Origin: Amylostereum areolatum
Taxonomy: Eukaryota; Basidiomycota; Agaricomycetes; Russulales; Stereaceae
NCBI GenBank assembly: GCA_012932865.1
Contig: SAXG01000136.1
Location: 1-64,000 of the forward strand
DNA length: 64,000 nucleotides
Direction of reading: 5' to 3'
Positions within the stretch are counted from its first letter, which is position 1, and every line of letters starts with the position of its first letter. Position numbers and translations under genes: made by a program. Shown here piece by piece: positions 10,035-23,285 of the stretch. Below the pieces are notes generated by a model, which saw nothing but the letters and a program-made list of their open reading frames with translations, did not search any database and was not told the origin of the DNA.

Positions 10035-13000
10035 AGGCGCAGGGCGCCGTCGAGTTTACTAGAGTCCTCCATGTTCCCCATCTTCGCAATAATCTCCTCT
10101 CTGTCCTCTACCTTGCGAAGCATAAGGCGTTCGTTGTCACCATCAAGGGGAGCCGCGTCTCCTTCGCTAAGGACGGCGCTGTGTGGTTCACTGCGACGAT
10201 CAACGACGCAAACACCGCCTATCTCGACGGGTCCACCTCTACTGCGTCGCACTACGCCCTTTCCGCCGCGCTCGCCGCCTCTAAGCCTCTCGACGCGTCC
10301 CTATGGCACCGCCGCCTTGCGCACTTCAACCACGCCGGTCTCCAGCGCATAGTGCGCGAGAACCTCGTCACTGGTCTCGTCTTCAACTCGTTAGAGAAGC
10401 CCGACCCTATCTGCGAGCCCTGCCTCGCTGACAAGATGCGTGCCGACCCGTTCCCCTCCTCTACCACCGTCTACACAAAGCTCCTCGCCCTCGTCCACTC
10501 CGACCTGCATGGCCCGCTTCCAGTCCGCACCGCCTCTGGCTATCGCTACTGGGTCCTCTATATCGACGCCGCCTCGCGTTTCTACGCCGTCTACCTGCTT
10601 CGCAAGAAGTCGGACCAGTACGAGGCGTTCAAGGACTTCAAAGCGTGGGCCGAGAAGCAGACAGGCGAGAAGCTGCTCGCGCTGCAGGACGACAAGGGGG
10701 GCGAGTACATGGGGCGCAACATGGACGAGTTCTGCTCGCTGCACGGGATCGAGCGCCGTCATACGACGCGCAATCGCCCGCAGCAGAACGGTGTAGCGGA
10801 GCGCGCAAATCGCACCATTGAGGAGGGCATCACTGCGATGCTTGCGGAGTCCGGCCTGCCTGCGTCTTTCTGGGGAGAAGCGCTCAGTGCCTACATCCAT
10901 GTCCGTAACCGCCTTCCCACCGCCGCTATCAAGGCGCACACCACGCCCTTCGAGCTCTGGCACGGGTCCAAGCCGGATGTGAGTCGTCTGCGCGTGTGGG
11001 GATGCACCGCATACGTCCACGTCCAGCGCGACAAGCGCAAGGGCCTGCAGCCGCACATGGTGAAGGCCGCCTTCATCGGGTATCCGGAGGGGTACAAAGG
11101 CTGGAAGTTCTGGGACCCCATAGCGAAGAAGGTCATCATTTGCGAGCGCGCAGACTTCGACGAGCGCGATTTCCCTCGCTCCAGGCTTAACAAGCCGCTC
11201 CTGCCCTCGCCTTCCGCTCCCCTCTTCCCTCCTTCGCCTCCATCGGAGCCTGCTCCCTCTCAGCCGGTGCTGGATGCCGGGGGAGACGACGACTCGTCCT
11301 CTGCTGAGCAAGACGAGCCTGATCTGCCTCCAGCTCCGCCTGCTGATGAGCACGAGCATGATGTCGATCAGGATGCGGCCGATCCCGCTCCTGCGCCGCC
11401 TGCAGCCGATCCTGCACCTCCCTCTCCACATGCGGGTCCTTCGCGGCCTGTTCCTCGAGGGAGGAAGCGCGCCGCTTCGCCCACCGGTCCTCTGCGCCGT
11501 AGCACGCGCGACGCCGTGGTCAAGGCGCGATCGAATAGCTGGCAGCCTCAGCCAGTGCCCTCCAAGGCAAAAGTGCGCGAGCCGCTTCCTGCAGTCGAAT
11601 CCGACGAGGAGGACGATGTTCACAGCGACTCTCCTGAGCCATGGGCGAATGACGACGTCTACTTCGCGCGGGAGACGCCTGAGGCCGCCTTTGCCATCCA
11701 TACCGCCCTCGAGACCGCCCTGCTATCCGCAGACGGCGAGCCGCTCTCCTACAGGCAGGCTATGGAGCGTCCGGACGCGGAGATGTGGCTTGCAGCGTGC
11801 AGAGAGGAGCTCGACGCGCATGCAGCCAACGGCACCTGGTCTATCGCCTCTCTCCCTCCTGGCTCGCACGCCGTCGCATCACGCTGGGTCTTCAAGGTCA
11901 AGCGCAAGGAGGACGGCTCCATCGAGCGCTACAAGGCGCGCGTCGTCGCCAAGGGCTTTGCCCAACGTCCTGGCTTCGACTACTTCGAGACCTTCGCTCC
12001 CACTGCCAAGTTCCAGGCCATTCGCACTGTCCTCGCCCTCGCCGCCGTCGAGGATCTCCACCTGCGCTCCATCGACATCTCCCATGCCTTCATCAATGGC
12101 GACCTCGATGCGGAGGTCTACATGAAGCAGCCTGAAGGCTTTGAGGAGGGTCCTCCTGGCGCGGTCTGCAAGCTGCAGAAGTCGATCTACGGCCTCAAGC
12201 AGGCCGCTCGCCTGTGGAAGATCAAGCTGATGGAGGTCCTGTGCGACAAGATGGGATTCCGCTGCATCTACAGCGACGTGTCGATCTACGTGCTCCAGCG
12301 CGACGCTGTGCGTGTTCTCCTACTTCGTCGACGACGGCACCCTGGCGTCGAATTCGGAGCCTGTTCTCGACGAGATCATCACCACTCTTCGCATGCACTT
12401 CAAGCTGCGAGATCTCGGCCCTACCTCCTTCCTCCTCGGCATCCACATCACTCGAGACCGTTCCCTTCGCACCCTCTTCCTCTCCCAGCGCCAGTACATC
12501 GTCGACACGCTTGCACGCTACAACCACGCCGACTGCCACCCTGTCACGATGCCTATGCTTCCTGGCTCGCGTCTGACGAAGGCCATGTCGCCCGAGAACG
12601 CGTCTGAGCGCGAATTCATGCAGAAGGTGCCCTATGGCAGCGCCGTCGGTTCCCTGCTCTACATCGCGACTGCGACGCGTCCAGACGTCGCCTACACCGT
12701 CTCCAACCTCTGCCGCTTGATCTCGGACCCAGGTCCTCAGCATTGGCGCGCCGTCCAGCATCTGTTCAAGTACCTCCAGGGCACGAAGGACTTGAAGCTC
12801 GTGTACAGGCCGACCGGCGACTCCGAGCTGTTCACCACCTTCACGGACTCGGACCACGGCGGAAACGTCGACAATGGCCGCTCCACAGGCGGGTATCTCG
12901 TCCGCATTGGTTCTGGCGCTGTCAGCTGGAGCTCTCGCCTCCAATCGCTCGTCGCACAGTCGACGACCGAGGCGGAGTACATTGCTGCCGTCGAGGCTGG

Positions 13001-13292
13001 CAAGGAGATCGTCTGGATGCGCAACCTGCTCTCTGAGTTTGGCTACACAGTCGAGGGCGCTTCGCTCCTGTACTCGGACAATCAGTCGTCTATCAACGTC
13101 TCAAAGAATCCCGAGCATCATGGACGCATGAAGCACCTCGACCTGCGCTTCTACTGGCTGCGAGACGAAGTGGAGGCCGGCCGGATTGTTCTCAAGTTTG
13201 TGGGGACAAACGAGATGCCGGCCGACATCCTGACGAAGGCGCTGCCTCGTGAGCGCGTTGTGCGCTGCAGGGAGATGATGGGACTCGAGTAG
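10035..13292 (+). pseudogene. copia pol remnant, array unit 2
   Basis: Same content and same RT frameshift as unit 1. It has the H0-type T at 12650 (unit 1 has C at 8922) but keeps the E1-type G at 11647. It is therefore intermediate between unit 1 and units 3-4 in its marker composition. There is no start codon of its own and no gag or protease. Confidence 0.9.
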
Positions 13293-13311
13293 GCGTCTCA
13301 TCACGGGGGAG

Positions 13312-13762
13312 TGTTGAAGATATTCGTTTATGTCTGATTTCTACGCCTTTATTCTGTTCTATCTCCCTTCTATTCGCGTCTATTCCGCTCCATTCACCCT
13401 ATTATCATCTAATTCCGCGTCTATACCCTCACATGCCCTCTCCACTTCACCCACTGTTCGCTATTGTACTGTACTTACTGTAGTTCAGCCTGAGCTAGCT
13501 TCCCTAGCTTCAGTTTCGAGTTAGTTACCGCTTTTGGTCGATTCTCGGCTTATTCCGAGTTTCCTCCCACGCTCCATGGCCTCTACCTGCAGCCACACGC
13601 GTCTGCTCCTCCTCAGTCGCTCATTCTGTGCTGCAGGTATGCCCTTTGCTCGTTTCTGTCTTGTTTCTCAGTCGCTCATTCTGTGCTGCAGCAATCCACT
13701 GTTTGTGTCAGTTCTGAGCGTCCCTAGCTAGTTGGCTAGCCCCTTCAACTGCGACTTCAACA
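13312..13762 (+). repeat. LTR D of the array
   Basis: A 451-bp LTR closing unit 2, with the same flanks as LTR C. Confidence 0.93.
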
Positions 13763-16700
13763 AGGCGCAGGGCGCCGTCGAGTTTACTAGAGTCCTCCAT
13801 GTTCCCCATCTTCGCAATAATCTCCTCTCTGTCCTCTACCTTGCGAAGCATAAGGCGTTCGTTGTCACCATCAAGGGGAGCCGCGTCTCCTTCGCTAAGG
13901 ACGGCGCTGTGTGGTTCACTGCGACGATCAACGACGCAAACACCGCCTATCTCGACGGGTCCACCTCTACTGCGTCGCACTACGCCCTTTCCGCCGCGCT
14001 CGCCGCCTCTAAGCCTCTCGACGCGTCCCTATGGCACCGCCGCCTTGCGCACTTCAACCACGCCGGTCTCCAGCGCATAGTGCGCGAGAACCTCGTCACT
14101 GGTCTCGTCTTCAACTCGTTAGAGAAGCCCGACCCTATCTGCGAGCCCTGCCTCGCTGACAAGATGCGTGCCGACCCGTTCCCCTCCTCTACCACCGTCT
14201 ACACAAAGCTCCTCGCCCTCGTCCACTCCGACCTGCATGGCCCGCTTCCAGTCCGCACCGCCTCTGGCTATCGCTACTGGGTCCTCTATATCGACGCCGC
14301 CTCGCGTTTCTACGCCGTCTACCTGCTTCGCAAGAAGTCGGACCAGTACGAGGCGTTCAAGGACTTCAAAGCGTGGGCCGAGAAGCAGACAGGCGAGAAG
14401 CTGCTCGCGCTGCAGGACGACAAGGGGGGCGAGTACATGGGGCGCAACATGGACGAGTTCTGCTCGCTGCACGGGATCGAGCGCCGTCATACGACGCGCA
14501 ATCGCCCGCAGCAGAACGGTGTAGCGGAGCGCGCAAATCGCACCATTGAGGAGGGCATCACTGCGATGCTTGCGGAGTCCGGCCTGCCTGCGTCTTTCTG
14601 GGGAGAAGCGCTCAGTGCCTACATCCATGTCCGTAACCGCCTTCCCACCGCCGCTATCAAGGCGCACACCACGCCCTTCGAGCTCTGGCACGGGTCCAAG
14701 CCGGATGTGAGTCGTCTGCGCGTGTGGGGATGCACCGCATACGTCCACGTCCAGCGCGACAAGCGCAAGGGCCTGCAGCCGCACATGGTGAAGGCCGCCT
14801 TCATCGGGTATCCGGAGGGGTACAAAGGCTGGAAGTTCTGGGACCCCATAGCGAAGAAGGTCATCATTTGCGAGCGCGCAGACTTCGACGAGCGCGATTT
14901 CCCTCGCTCCAGGCTTAACAAGCCGCTCCTGCCCTCGCCTTCCGCTCCCCTCTTCCCTCCTTCGCCTCCATCGGAGCCTGCTCCCTCTCAGCCGGTGCTG
15001 GATGCCGGGGGAGACGACGACTCGTCCTCTGCTGAGCAAGACGAGCCTGATCTGCCTCCAGCTCCGCCTGCTGATGAGCACGAGCATGATGTCGATCAGG
15101 ATGCGGCCGATCCCGCTCCTGCGCCGCCTGCAGCCGATCCTGCACCTCCCTCTCCACATGCGGGTCCTTCGCGGCCTGTTCCTCGAGGGAGGAAGCGCGC
15201 CGCTTCGCCCACCGGTCCTCTGCGCCGTAGCACGCGCGACGCCGTGGTCAAGGCGCGATCGAATAGCTGGCAGCCTCAGCCAGTGCCCTCCAAGGCAAAA
15301 GTGCGCGAGCCGCTTCCTGCAGTCGAATCCGACGAGGAGGACGATGTTCACAGCGACTCTCCTGAGCCATGGGCAAATGACGACGTCTACTTCGCGCGGG
15401 AGACGCCTGAGGCCGCCTTTGCCATCCATACCGCCCTCGAGACCGCCCTGCTATCCGCAGACGGCGAGCCGCTCTCCTACAGGCAGGCTATGGAGCGTCC
15501 GGACGCGGAGATGTGGCTTGCAGCGTGCAGAGAGGAGCTCGACGCGCATGCAGCCAACGGCACCTGGTCTATCGCCTCTCTCCCTCCTGGCTCGCACGCC
15601 GTCGCATCACGCTGGGTCTTCAAGGTCAAGCGCAAGGAGGACGGCTCCATCGAGCGCTACAAGGCGCGCGTCGTCGCCAAGGGCTTTGCCCAACGTCCTG
15701 GCTTCGACTACTTCGAGACCTTCGCTCCCACTGCCAAGTTCCAGGCCATTCGCACTGTCCTCGCCCTCGCCGCCGTCGAGGATCTCCACCTGCGCTCCAT
15801 CGACATCTCCCATGCCTTCATCAATGGCGACCTCGATGCGGAGGTCTACATGAAGCAGCCTGAAGGCTTTGAGGAGGGTCCTCCTGGCGCGGTCTGCAAG
15901 CTGCAGAAGTCGATCTACGGCCTCAAGCAGGCCGCTCGCCTGTGGAAGATCAAGCTGATGGAGGTCCTGTGCGACAAGATGGGATTCCGCTGCATCTACA
16001 GCGACGTGTCGATCTACGTGCTCCAGCGCGACGCTGTGCGTGTTCTCCTACTTCGTCGACGACGGCACCCTGGCGTCGAATTCGGAGCCTGTTCTCGACG
16101 AGATCATCACCACTCTTCGCATGCACTTCAAGCTGCGAGATCTCGGCCCTACCTCCTTCCTCCTCGGCATCCACATCACTCGAGACCGTTCCCTTCGCAC
16201 CCTCTTCCTCTCCCAGCGCCAGTACATCGTCGACACGCTTGCACGCTACAACCACGCCGACTGCCACCCTGTCACGATGCCTATGCTTCCTGGCTCGCGT
16301 CTGACGAAGGCCATGTCGCCCGAGAACGCGTCTGAGCGCGAATTCATGCAGAAGGTGCCCTATGGCAGCGCCGTCGGTTCCCTGCTCTACATCGCGACTG
16401 CGACGCGTCCAGACGTCGCCTACACCGTCTCCAACCTCTGCCGCTTGATCTCGGACCCAGGTCCTCAGCATTGGCGCGCCGTCCAGCATCTGTTCAAGTA
16501 CCTCCAGGGCACGAAGGACTTGAAGCTCGTGTACAGGCCGACCGGCGACTCCGAGCTGTTCACCACCTTCACGGACTCGGACCACGGCGGAAACGTCGAC
16601 AATGGCCGCTCCACAGGCGGGTATCTCGTCCGCATTGGTTCTGGCGCTGTCAGCTGGAGCTCTCGCCTCCAATCGCTCGTCGCACAGTCGACGACCGAGG

Positions 16701-17020
16701 CGGAGTACATTGCTGCCGTCGAGGCTGGCAAGGAGATCGTCTGGATGCGCAACCTGCTCTCTGAGTTTGGCTACACAGTCGAGGGCGCTTCGCTCCTGTA
16801 CTCGGACAATCAGTCGTCTATCAACGTCTCAAAGAATCCCGAGCATCATGGACGCATGAAGCACCTCGACCTGCGCTTCTACTGGCTGCGAGACGAAGTG
16901 GAGGCCGGCCGGATTGTTCTCAAGTTTGTGGGGACAAACGAGATGCCGGCCGACATCCTGACGAAGGCGCTGCCTCGTGAGCGCGTTGTGCGCTGCAGGG
17001 AGATGATGGGACTCGAGTAG
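13763..17020 (+). pseudogene. copia pol remnant, array unit 3
   Basis: Gag-less pol with the shared RT frameshift near 16046. It carries the H0-type A at 15375 and the H0-type T in the RNase H region, so it is more host-like than units 1-2. The 3' end from about 16636 on is still E1-type. Stop codon at 17018-17020. Confidence 0.9.
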
Positions 17021-17039
17021 GCGTCTCATCACGGGGGAG

Positions 17040-17490
17040 TGTTGAAGATATTCGTTTATGTCTGATTTCTACGCCTTTATTCTGTTCTATCTCCCTTCTA
17101 TTCGCGTCTATTCCGCTCCATTCACCCTATTATCATCTAATTCCGCGTCTATACCCTCACATGCCCTCTCCACTTCACCCACTGTTCGCTATTGTACTGT
17201 ACTTACTGTAGTTCAGCCTGAGCTAGCTTCCCTAGCTTCAGTTTCGAGTTAGTTACCGCTTTTGGTCGATTCTCGGCTTATTCCGAGTTTCCTCCCACGC
17301 TCCATGGCCTCTACCTGCAGCCACACGCGTCTGCTCCTCCTCAGTCGCTCATTCTGTGCTGCAGGTATGCCCTTTGCTCGTTTCTGTCTTGTTTCTCAGT
17401 CGCTCATTCTGTGCTGCAGCAATCCACTGTTTGTGTCAGTTCTGAGCGTCCCTAGCTAGTTGGCTAGCCCCTTCAACTGCGACTTCAACA
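17040..17490 (+). repeat. LTR E of the array
   Basis: A 451-bp LTR closing unit 3, with the same flanks as the other array LTRs. Confidence 0.93.
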
Positions 17491-20400
17491 AGGCGCAGGG
17501 CGCCGTCGAGTTTACTAGAGTCCTCCATGTTCCCCATCTTCGCAATAATCTCCTCTCTGTCCTCTACCTTGCGAAGCATAAGGCGTTCGTTGTCACCATC
17601 AAGGGGAGCCGCGTCTCCTTCGCTAAGGACGGCGCTGTGTGGTTCACTGCGACGATCAACGACGCAAACACCGCCTATCTCGACGGGTCCACCTCTACTG
17701 CGTCGCACTACGCCCTTTCCGCCGCGCTCGCCGCCTCTAAGCCTCTCGACGCGTCCCTATGGCACCGCCGCCTTGCGCACTTCAACCACGCCGGTCTCCA
17801 GCGCATAGTGCGCGAGAACCTCGTCACTGGTCTCGTCTTCAACTCGTTAGAGAAGCCCGACCCTATCTGCGAGCCCTGCCTCGCTGACAAGATGCGTGCC
17901 GACCCGTTCCCCTCCTCTACCACCGTCTACACAAAGCTCCTCGCCCTCGTCCACTCCGACCTGCATGGCCCGCTTCCAGTCCGCACCGCCTCTGGCTATC
18001 GCTACTGGGTCCTCTATATCGACGCCGCCTCGCGTTTCTACGCCGTCTACCTGCTTCGCAAGAAGTCGGACCAGTACGAGGCGTTCAAGGACTTCAAAGC
18101 GTGGGCCGAGAAGCAGACAGGCGAGAAGCTGCTCGCGCTGCAGGACGACAAGGGGGGCGAGTACATGGGGCGCAACATGGACGAGTTCTGCTCGCTGCAC
18201 GGGATCGAGCGCCGTCATACGACGCGCAATCGCCCGCAGCAGAACGGTGTAGCGGAGCGCGCAAATCGCACCATTGAGGAGGGCATCACTGCGATGCTTG
18301 CGGAGTCCGGCCTGCCTGCGTCTTTCTGGGGAGAAGCGCTCAGTGCCTACATCCATGTCCGTAACCGCCTTCCCACCGCCGCTATCAAGGCGCACACCAC
18401 GCCCTTCGAGCTCTGGCACGGGTCCAAGCCGGATGTGAGTCGTCTGCGCGTGTGGGGATGCACCGCATACGTCCACGTCCAGCGCGACAAGCGCAAGGGC
18501 CTGCAGCCGCACATGGTGAAGGCCGCCTTCATCGGGTATCCGGAGGGGTACAAAGGCTGGAAGTTCTGGGACCCCATAGCGAAGAAGGTCATCATTTGCG
18601 AGCGCGCAGACTTCGACGAGCGCGATTTCCCTCGCTCCAGGCTTAACAAGCCGCTCCTGCCCTCGCCTTCCGCTCCCCTCTTCCCTCCTTCGCCTCCATC
18701 GGAGCCTGCTCCCTCTCAGCCGGTGCTGGATGCCGGGGGAGACGACGACTCGTCCTCTGCTGAGCAAGACGAGCCTGATCTGCCTCCAGCTCCGCCTGCT
18801 GATGAGCACGAGCATGATGTCGATCAGGATGCGGCCGATCCCGCTCCTGCGCCGCCTGCAGCCGATCCTGCACCTCCCTCTCCACATGCGGGTCCTTCGC
18901 GGCCTGTTCCTCGAGGGAGGAAGCGCGCCGCTTCGCCCACCGGTCCTCTGCGCCGTAGCACGCGCGACGCCGTGGTCAAGGCGCGATCGAATAGCTGGCA
19001 GCCTCAGCCAGTGCCCTCCAAGGCAAAAGTGCGCGAGCCGCTTCCTGCAGTCGAATCCGACGAGGAGGACGATGTTCACAGCGACTCTCCTGAGCCATGG
19101 GCAAATGACGACGTCTACTTCGCGCGGGAGACGCCTGAGGCCGCCTTTGCCATCCATACCGCCCTCGAGACCGCCCTGCTATCCGCAGACGGCGAGCCGC
19201 TCTCCTACAGGCAGGCTATGGAGCGTCCGGACGCGGAGATGTGGCTTGCAGCGTGCAGAGAGGAGCTCGACGCGCATGCAGCCAACGGCACCTGGTCTAT
19301 CGCCTCTCTCCCTCCTGGCTCGCACGCCGTCGCATCACGCTGGGTCTTCAAGGTCAAGCGCAAGGAGGACGGCTCCATCGAGCGCTACAAGGCGCGCGTC
19401 GTCGCCAAGGGCTTTGCCCAACGTCCTGGCTTCGACTACTTCGAGACCTTCGCTCCCACTGCCAAGTTCCAGGCCATTCGCACTGTCCTCGCCCTCGCCG
19501 CCGTCGAGGATCTCCACCTGCGCTCCATCGACATCTCCCATGCCTTCATCAATGGCGACCTCGATGCGGAGGTCTACATGAAGCAGCCTGAAGGCTTTGA
19601 GGAGGGTCCTCCTGGCGCGGTCTGCAAGCTGCAGAAGTCGATCTACGGCCTCAAGCAGGCCGCTCGCCTGTGGAAGATCAAGCTGATGGAGGTCCTGTGC
19701 GACAAGATGGGATTCCGCTGCATCTACAGCGACGTGTCGATCTACGTGCTCCAGCGCGACGCTGTGCGTGTTCTCCTACTTCGTCGACGACGGCACCCTG
19801 GCGTCGAATTCGGAGCCTGTTCTCGACGAGATCATCACCACTCTTCGCATGCACTTCAAGCTGCGAGATCTCGGCCCTACCTCCTTCCTCCTCGGCATCC
19901 ACATCACTCGAGACCGTTCCCTTCGCACCCTCTTCCTCTCCCAGCGCCAGTACATCGTCGACACGCTTGCACGCTACAACCACGCCGACTGCCACCCTGT
20001 CACGATGCCTATGCTTCCTGGCTCGCGTCTGACGAAGGCCATGTCGCCCGAGAACGCGTCTGAGCGCGAATTCATGCAGAAGGTGCCCTATGGCAGCGCC
20101 GTCGGTTCCCTGCTCTACATCGCGACTGCGACGCGTCCAGACGTCGCCTACACCGTCTCCAACCTCTGCCGCTTGATCTCGGACCCAGGTCCTCAGCATT
20201 GGCGCGCCGTCCAGCATCTGTTCAAGTACCTCCAGGGCACGAAGGACTTGAAGCTCGTGTACAGGCCGACCGGCGACTCCGAGCTGTTCACCACCTTCAC
20301 GGACTCGGACCACGGCGGAAACGTCGACAATGGCCGCTCCACAGGCGGGTATCTCGTCCGCATTGGTTCTGGCGCTGTCAGCTGGAGCTCTCGCCTCCAA

Positions 20401-20748
20401 TCGCTCGTCGCACAGTCGACGACCGAGGCGGAGTACATTGCTGCCGTCGAGGCTGGCAAGGAGATCGTCTGGATGCGCAACCTGCTCTCTGAGTTTGGCT
20501 ACACAGTCGAGGGCGCTTCGCTCCTGTACTCGGACAATCAGTCGTCTATCAACGTCTCAAAGAATCCCGAGCATCATGGACGCATGAAGCACCTCGACCT
20601 GCGCTTCTACTGGCTGCGAGACGAAGTGGAGGCCGGCCGGATTGTTCTCAAGTTTGTGGGGACAAACGAGATGCCGGCCGACATCCTGACGAAGGCGCTG
20701 CCTCGTGAGCGCGTTGTGCGCTGCAGGGAGATGATGGGACTCGAGTAG
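17491..20748 (+). pseudogene. copia pol remnant, array unit 4
   Basis: Essentially identical to unit 3, with the H0-type A at 19103 and the RT frameshift near 19774. Integrase, linker, RT and RNase H segments are all recognisable, but there is no gag, protease or credible start. Stop codon at 20746-20748. It is the last unit in the original orientation before the inversion. Confidence 0.9.
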
Positions 20749-20767
20749 GCGTCTCATCACGGGGGAG

Positions 20768-21218
20768 TGTTGAAGATATTCGTTTATGTCTGATTTCTAC
20801 GCCTTTATTCTGTTCTATCTCCCTTCTATTCGCGTCTATTCCGCTCCATTCACCCTATTATCATCTAATTCCGCGTCTATACCCTCACATGCCCTCTCCA
20901 CTTCACCCACTGTTCGCTATTGTACTGTACTTACTGTAGTTCAGCCTGAGCTAGCTTCCCTAGCTTCAGTTTCGAGTTAGTTACCGCTTTTGGTCGATTC
21001 TCGGCTTATTCCGAGTTTCCTCCCACGCTCCATGGCCTCTACCTGCAGCCACACGCGTCTGCTCCTCCTCAGTCGCTCATTCTGTGCTGCAGGTATGCCC
21101 TTTGCTCGTTTCTGTCTTGTTTCTCAGCCGCTCATTCTGTGCTGCAGCAATCCACTGTTTGTGTCAGTTCTGAGCGTCCCTAGCTAGTTGGCTAGCCCCT
21201 TCAACTGCGACTTCAACA
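20768..21218 (+). repeat. LTR F of the array (left inversion endpoint)
   Basis: A 451-bp LTR with a private change near 21129 (CAGCCGCTC where the others have CAGTCGCTC). It is followed not by AGGCG but by CGCCA and pol sequence in reverse orientation, so it is one end of the inversion. Confidence 0.9.
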
Positions 21219-23285
21219 CGCCATTGATGAAGGCATGGGAGATGTCGATGGAGCGCAGGTGGAGATCCTCGACGGCGGCGAGGGCGAGGACAGTGCGAAT
21301 GGCCTGGAACTTGGCAGTGGGAGCGAAGGTCTCGAAGTAGTCGAAGCCAGGACGCTGGGCAAAGCCCTTGGCGACGACGCGCGCCTTGTAGCGCTCGATG
21401 GAGCTGTCCTCCTTGCGCTTGACCTTGAAGACCCAGCGCGATGCGACGGCGTGCGAGCCAGGAGGGAGAGAGGCGATAGACCAGGTGCCGTTGGCTGCAT
21501 GCGCGTCGAGCTCCTCTCTGCACGCTGCAAGCCACATCTCCGCGTCCGGACGCTCCATAGCCTGCCTGTAGGAGAGCGGCTCGCCGTCTGCGGATAGCAG
21601 GGCGGTCTCGAGGGCGGTATGGATGGCAAAGGCGGCCTCAGGCGTCTCCCGCGCGAAGTAGACGTCGTCATTTGCCCATGGCTCAGGAGAGTCGCTGTGA
21701 ACATCGTCCTCCTCGTCGGATTCGACTGCAGGAAGCGGCTCGCGCACTTTTGCCTTGGAGGGCACTGGCTGAGGCTGCCAGCTATTCGATCGCGCCTTGA
21801 CCACGGCGTCGCGCGTGCTACGGCGCAGAGGACCGGTGGGCGAAGCGGCGCGCTTCCTCCCTCGAGGAACAGGCCGCGAAGGACCCGCATGTGGAGAGGG
21901 AGGTGCAGGATCGGCTGCAGGCGGCGCAGGAGCGGGATCGGCCGCATCCTGATCGACATCATGCTCGTGCTCATCAGCAGGCGGAGCTGGAGGCAGATCA
22001 GGCTCGTCTTGCTCAGCAGAGGACGAGTCGTCGTCTCCCCCGGCATCCAGCACCGGCTGAGAGGGAGCAGGCTCCGATGGAGGCGAAGGAGGGAAGAGGG
22101 GAGCGGAAGGCGAGGGCAGGAGCGGCTTGTTAAGCCTGGAGCGAGGGAAATCGCGCTCGTCGAAGTCTGCGCGCTCGCAAATGATGACCTTCTTCGCTAT
22201 GGGGTCCCAGAACTTCCAGCCTTTGTACCCCTCCGGATACCCGATGAAGGCGGCCTTCACCATGTGCGGCTGCAGGCCCTTGCGCTTGTCGCGCTGGACG
22301 TGGACGTATGCGGTGCATCCCCACACGCGCAGACGACTCACATCCGGCTTGGACCCGTGCCAGAGCTCGAAGGGCGTGGTGTGCGCCTTGATAGCGGCGG
22401 TGGGAAGGCGGTTACGGACATGGATGTAGGCACTGAGCGCTTCTCCCCAGAAAGACGCAGGCAGGCCGGACTCCGCAAGCATCGCAGTGATGCCCTCCTC
22501 AATGGTGCGATTTGCGCGCTCCGCTACACCGTTCTGCTGCGGGCGATTGCGCGTCGTATGACGGCGCTCGATCCCGTGCAGCGAGCAGAACTCGTCCATG
22601 TTGCGCCCCATGTACTCGCCCCCCTTGTCGTCCTGCAGCGCGAGCAGCTTCTCGCCTGTCTGCTTCTCGGCCCACGCTTTGAAGTCCTTGAACGCCTCGT
22701 ACTGGTCCGACTTCTTGCGAAGCAGGTAGACGGCGTAGAAACGCGAGGCGGCGTCGATATAGAGGACCCAGTAGCGATAGCCAGAGGCGGTGCGGACTGG
22801 AAGCGGGCCATGCAGGTCGGAGTGGACGAGGGCGAGGAGCTTTGTGTAGACGGTGGTAGAGGAGGGGAACGGGTCGGCACGCATCTTGTCAGCGAGGCAG
22901 GGCTCGCAGATAGGGTCGGGCTTCTCTAACGAGTTGAAGACGAGACCAGTGACGAGGTTCTCGCGCACTATGCGCTGGAGACCGGCGTGGTTGAAGTGCG
23001 CAAGGCGGCGGTGCCATAGGGACGCGTCGAGAGGCTTAGAGGCGGCGAGCGCGGCGGAAAGGGCGTAGTGCGACGCAGTAGAGGTGGACCCGTCGAGATA
23101 GGCGGTGTTTGCGTCGTTGATCGTCGCAGTGAACCACACAGCGCCGTCCTTAGCGAAGGAGACGCGGCTCCCCTTGATGGTGACAACGAACGCCTTATGC
23201 TTCGCAAGGTAGAGGACAGAGAGGAGATTATTGCGAAGATGGGGAACATGGAGGACTCTAGTAAACTCGACGGCGCCCTGCGCCT
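21219..23285 (-). pseudogene. Inverted 5' part of array unit 5 (copia pol)
   Basis: This 2,067-bp block is the exact reverse complement of the segment corresponding to 6307-8373 of unit 1, with no net indel. It begins on the minus strand with AGGCG and KAQGAVEF at 23285, passes integrase and the Pro/Asp linker, and ends at DISHAFING at 21219, inside the RT domain. The CGCCA at 21219-21223 is the reverse complement of the TGGCG that follows the last LTR at 35290-35294. It is therefore the left flank of the minus-strand composite, turned around. The rest of this unit is at 35290-36504. It carries a private Gly-to-Ser change near 21402. Confidence 0.88.

Larger units (their letters stand above)
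6307..21218 (+). repeat. Tandem array: 4 x 3,728 bp (copia pol remnant + LTR)
   Basis: Four head-to-tail units, each 3,277 bp of gag-less copia pol followed by a 451-bp LTR, start at 6307, 10035, 13763 and 17491. The period is exactly 3,728 bp. Units differ by only a few substitutions, for example 7919/11647 G against 15375/19103 A, and 8922 C against T in the others. Every unit carries the same reverse-transcriptase frameshift. No unit has a primer-binding site or gag, so none is an element in its own right. The structure is best explained by unequal exchange after E1 inserted into H0. Confidence 0.93.

Noticed and set aside
6307..21218. Array as an assembly artefact
   Set aside because: Not proven either way, but units carry ordered private differences and the crossover point is consistent, which a simple assembly duplication would not give.
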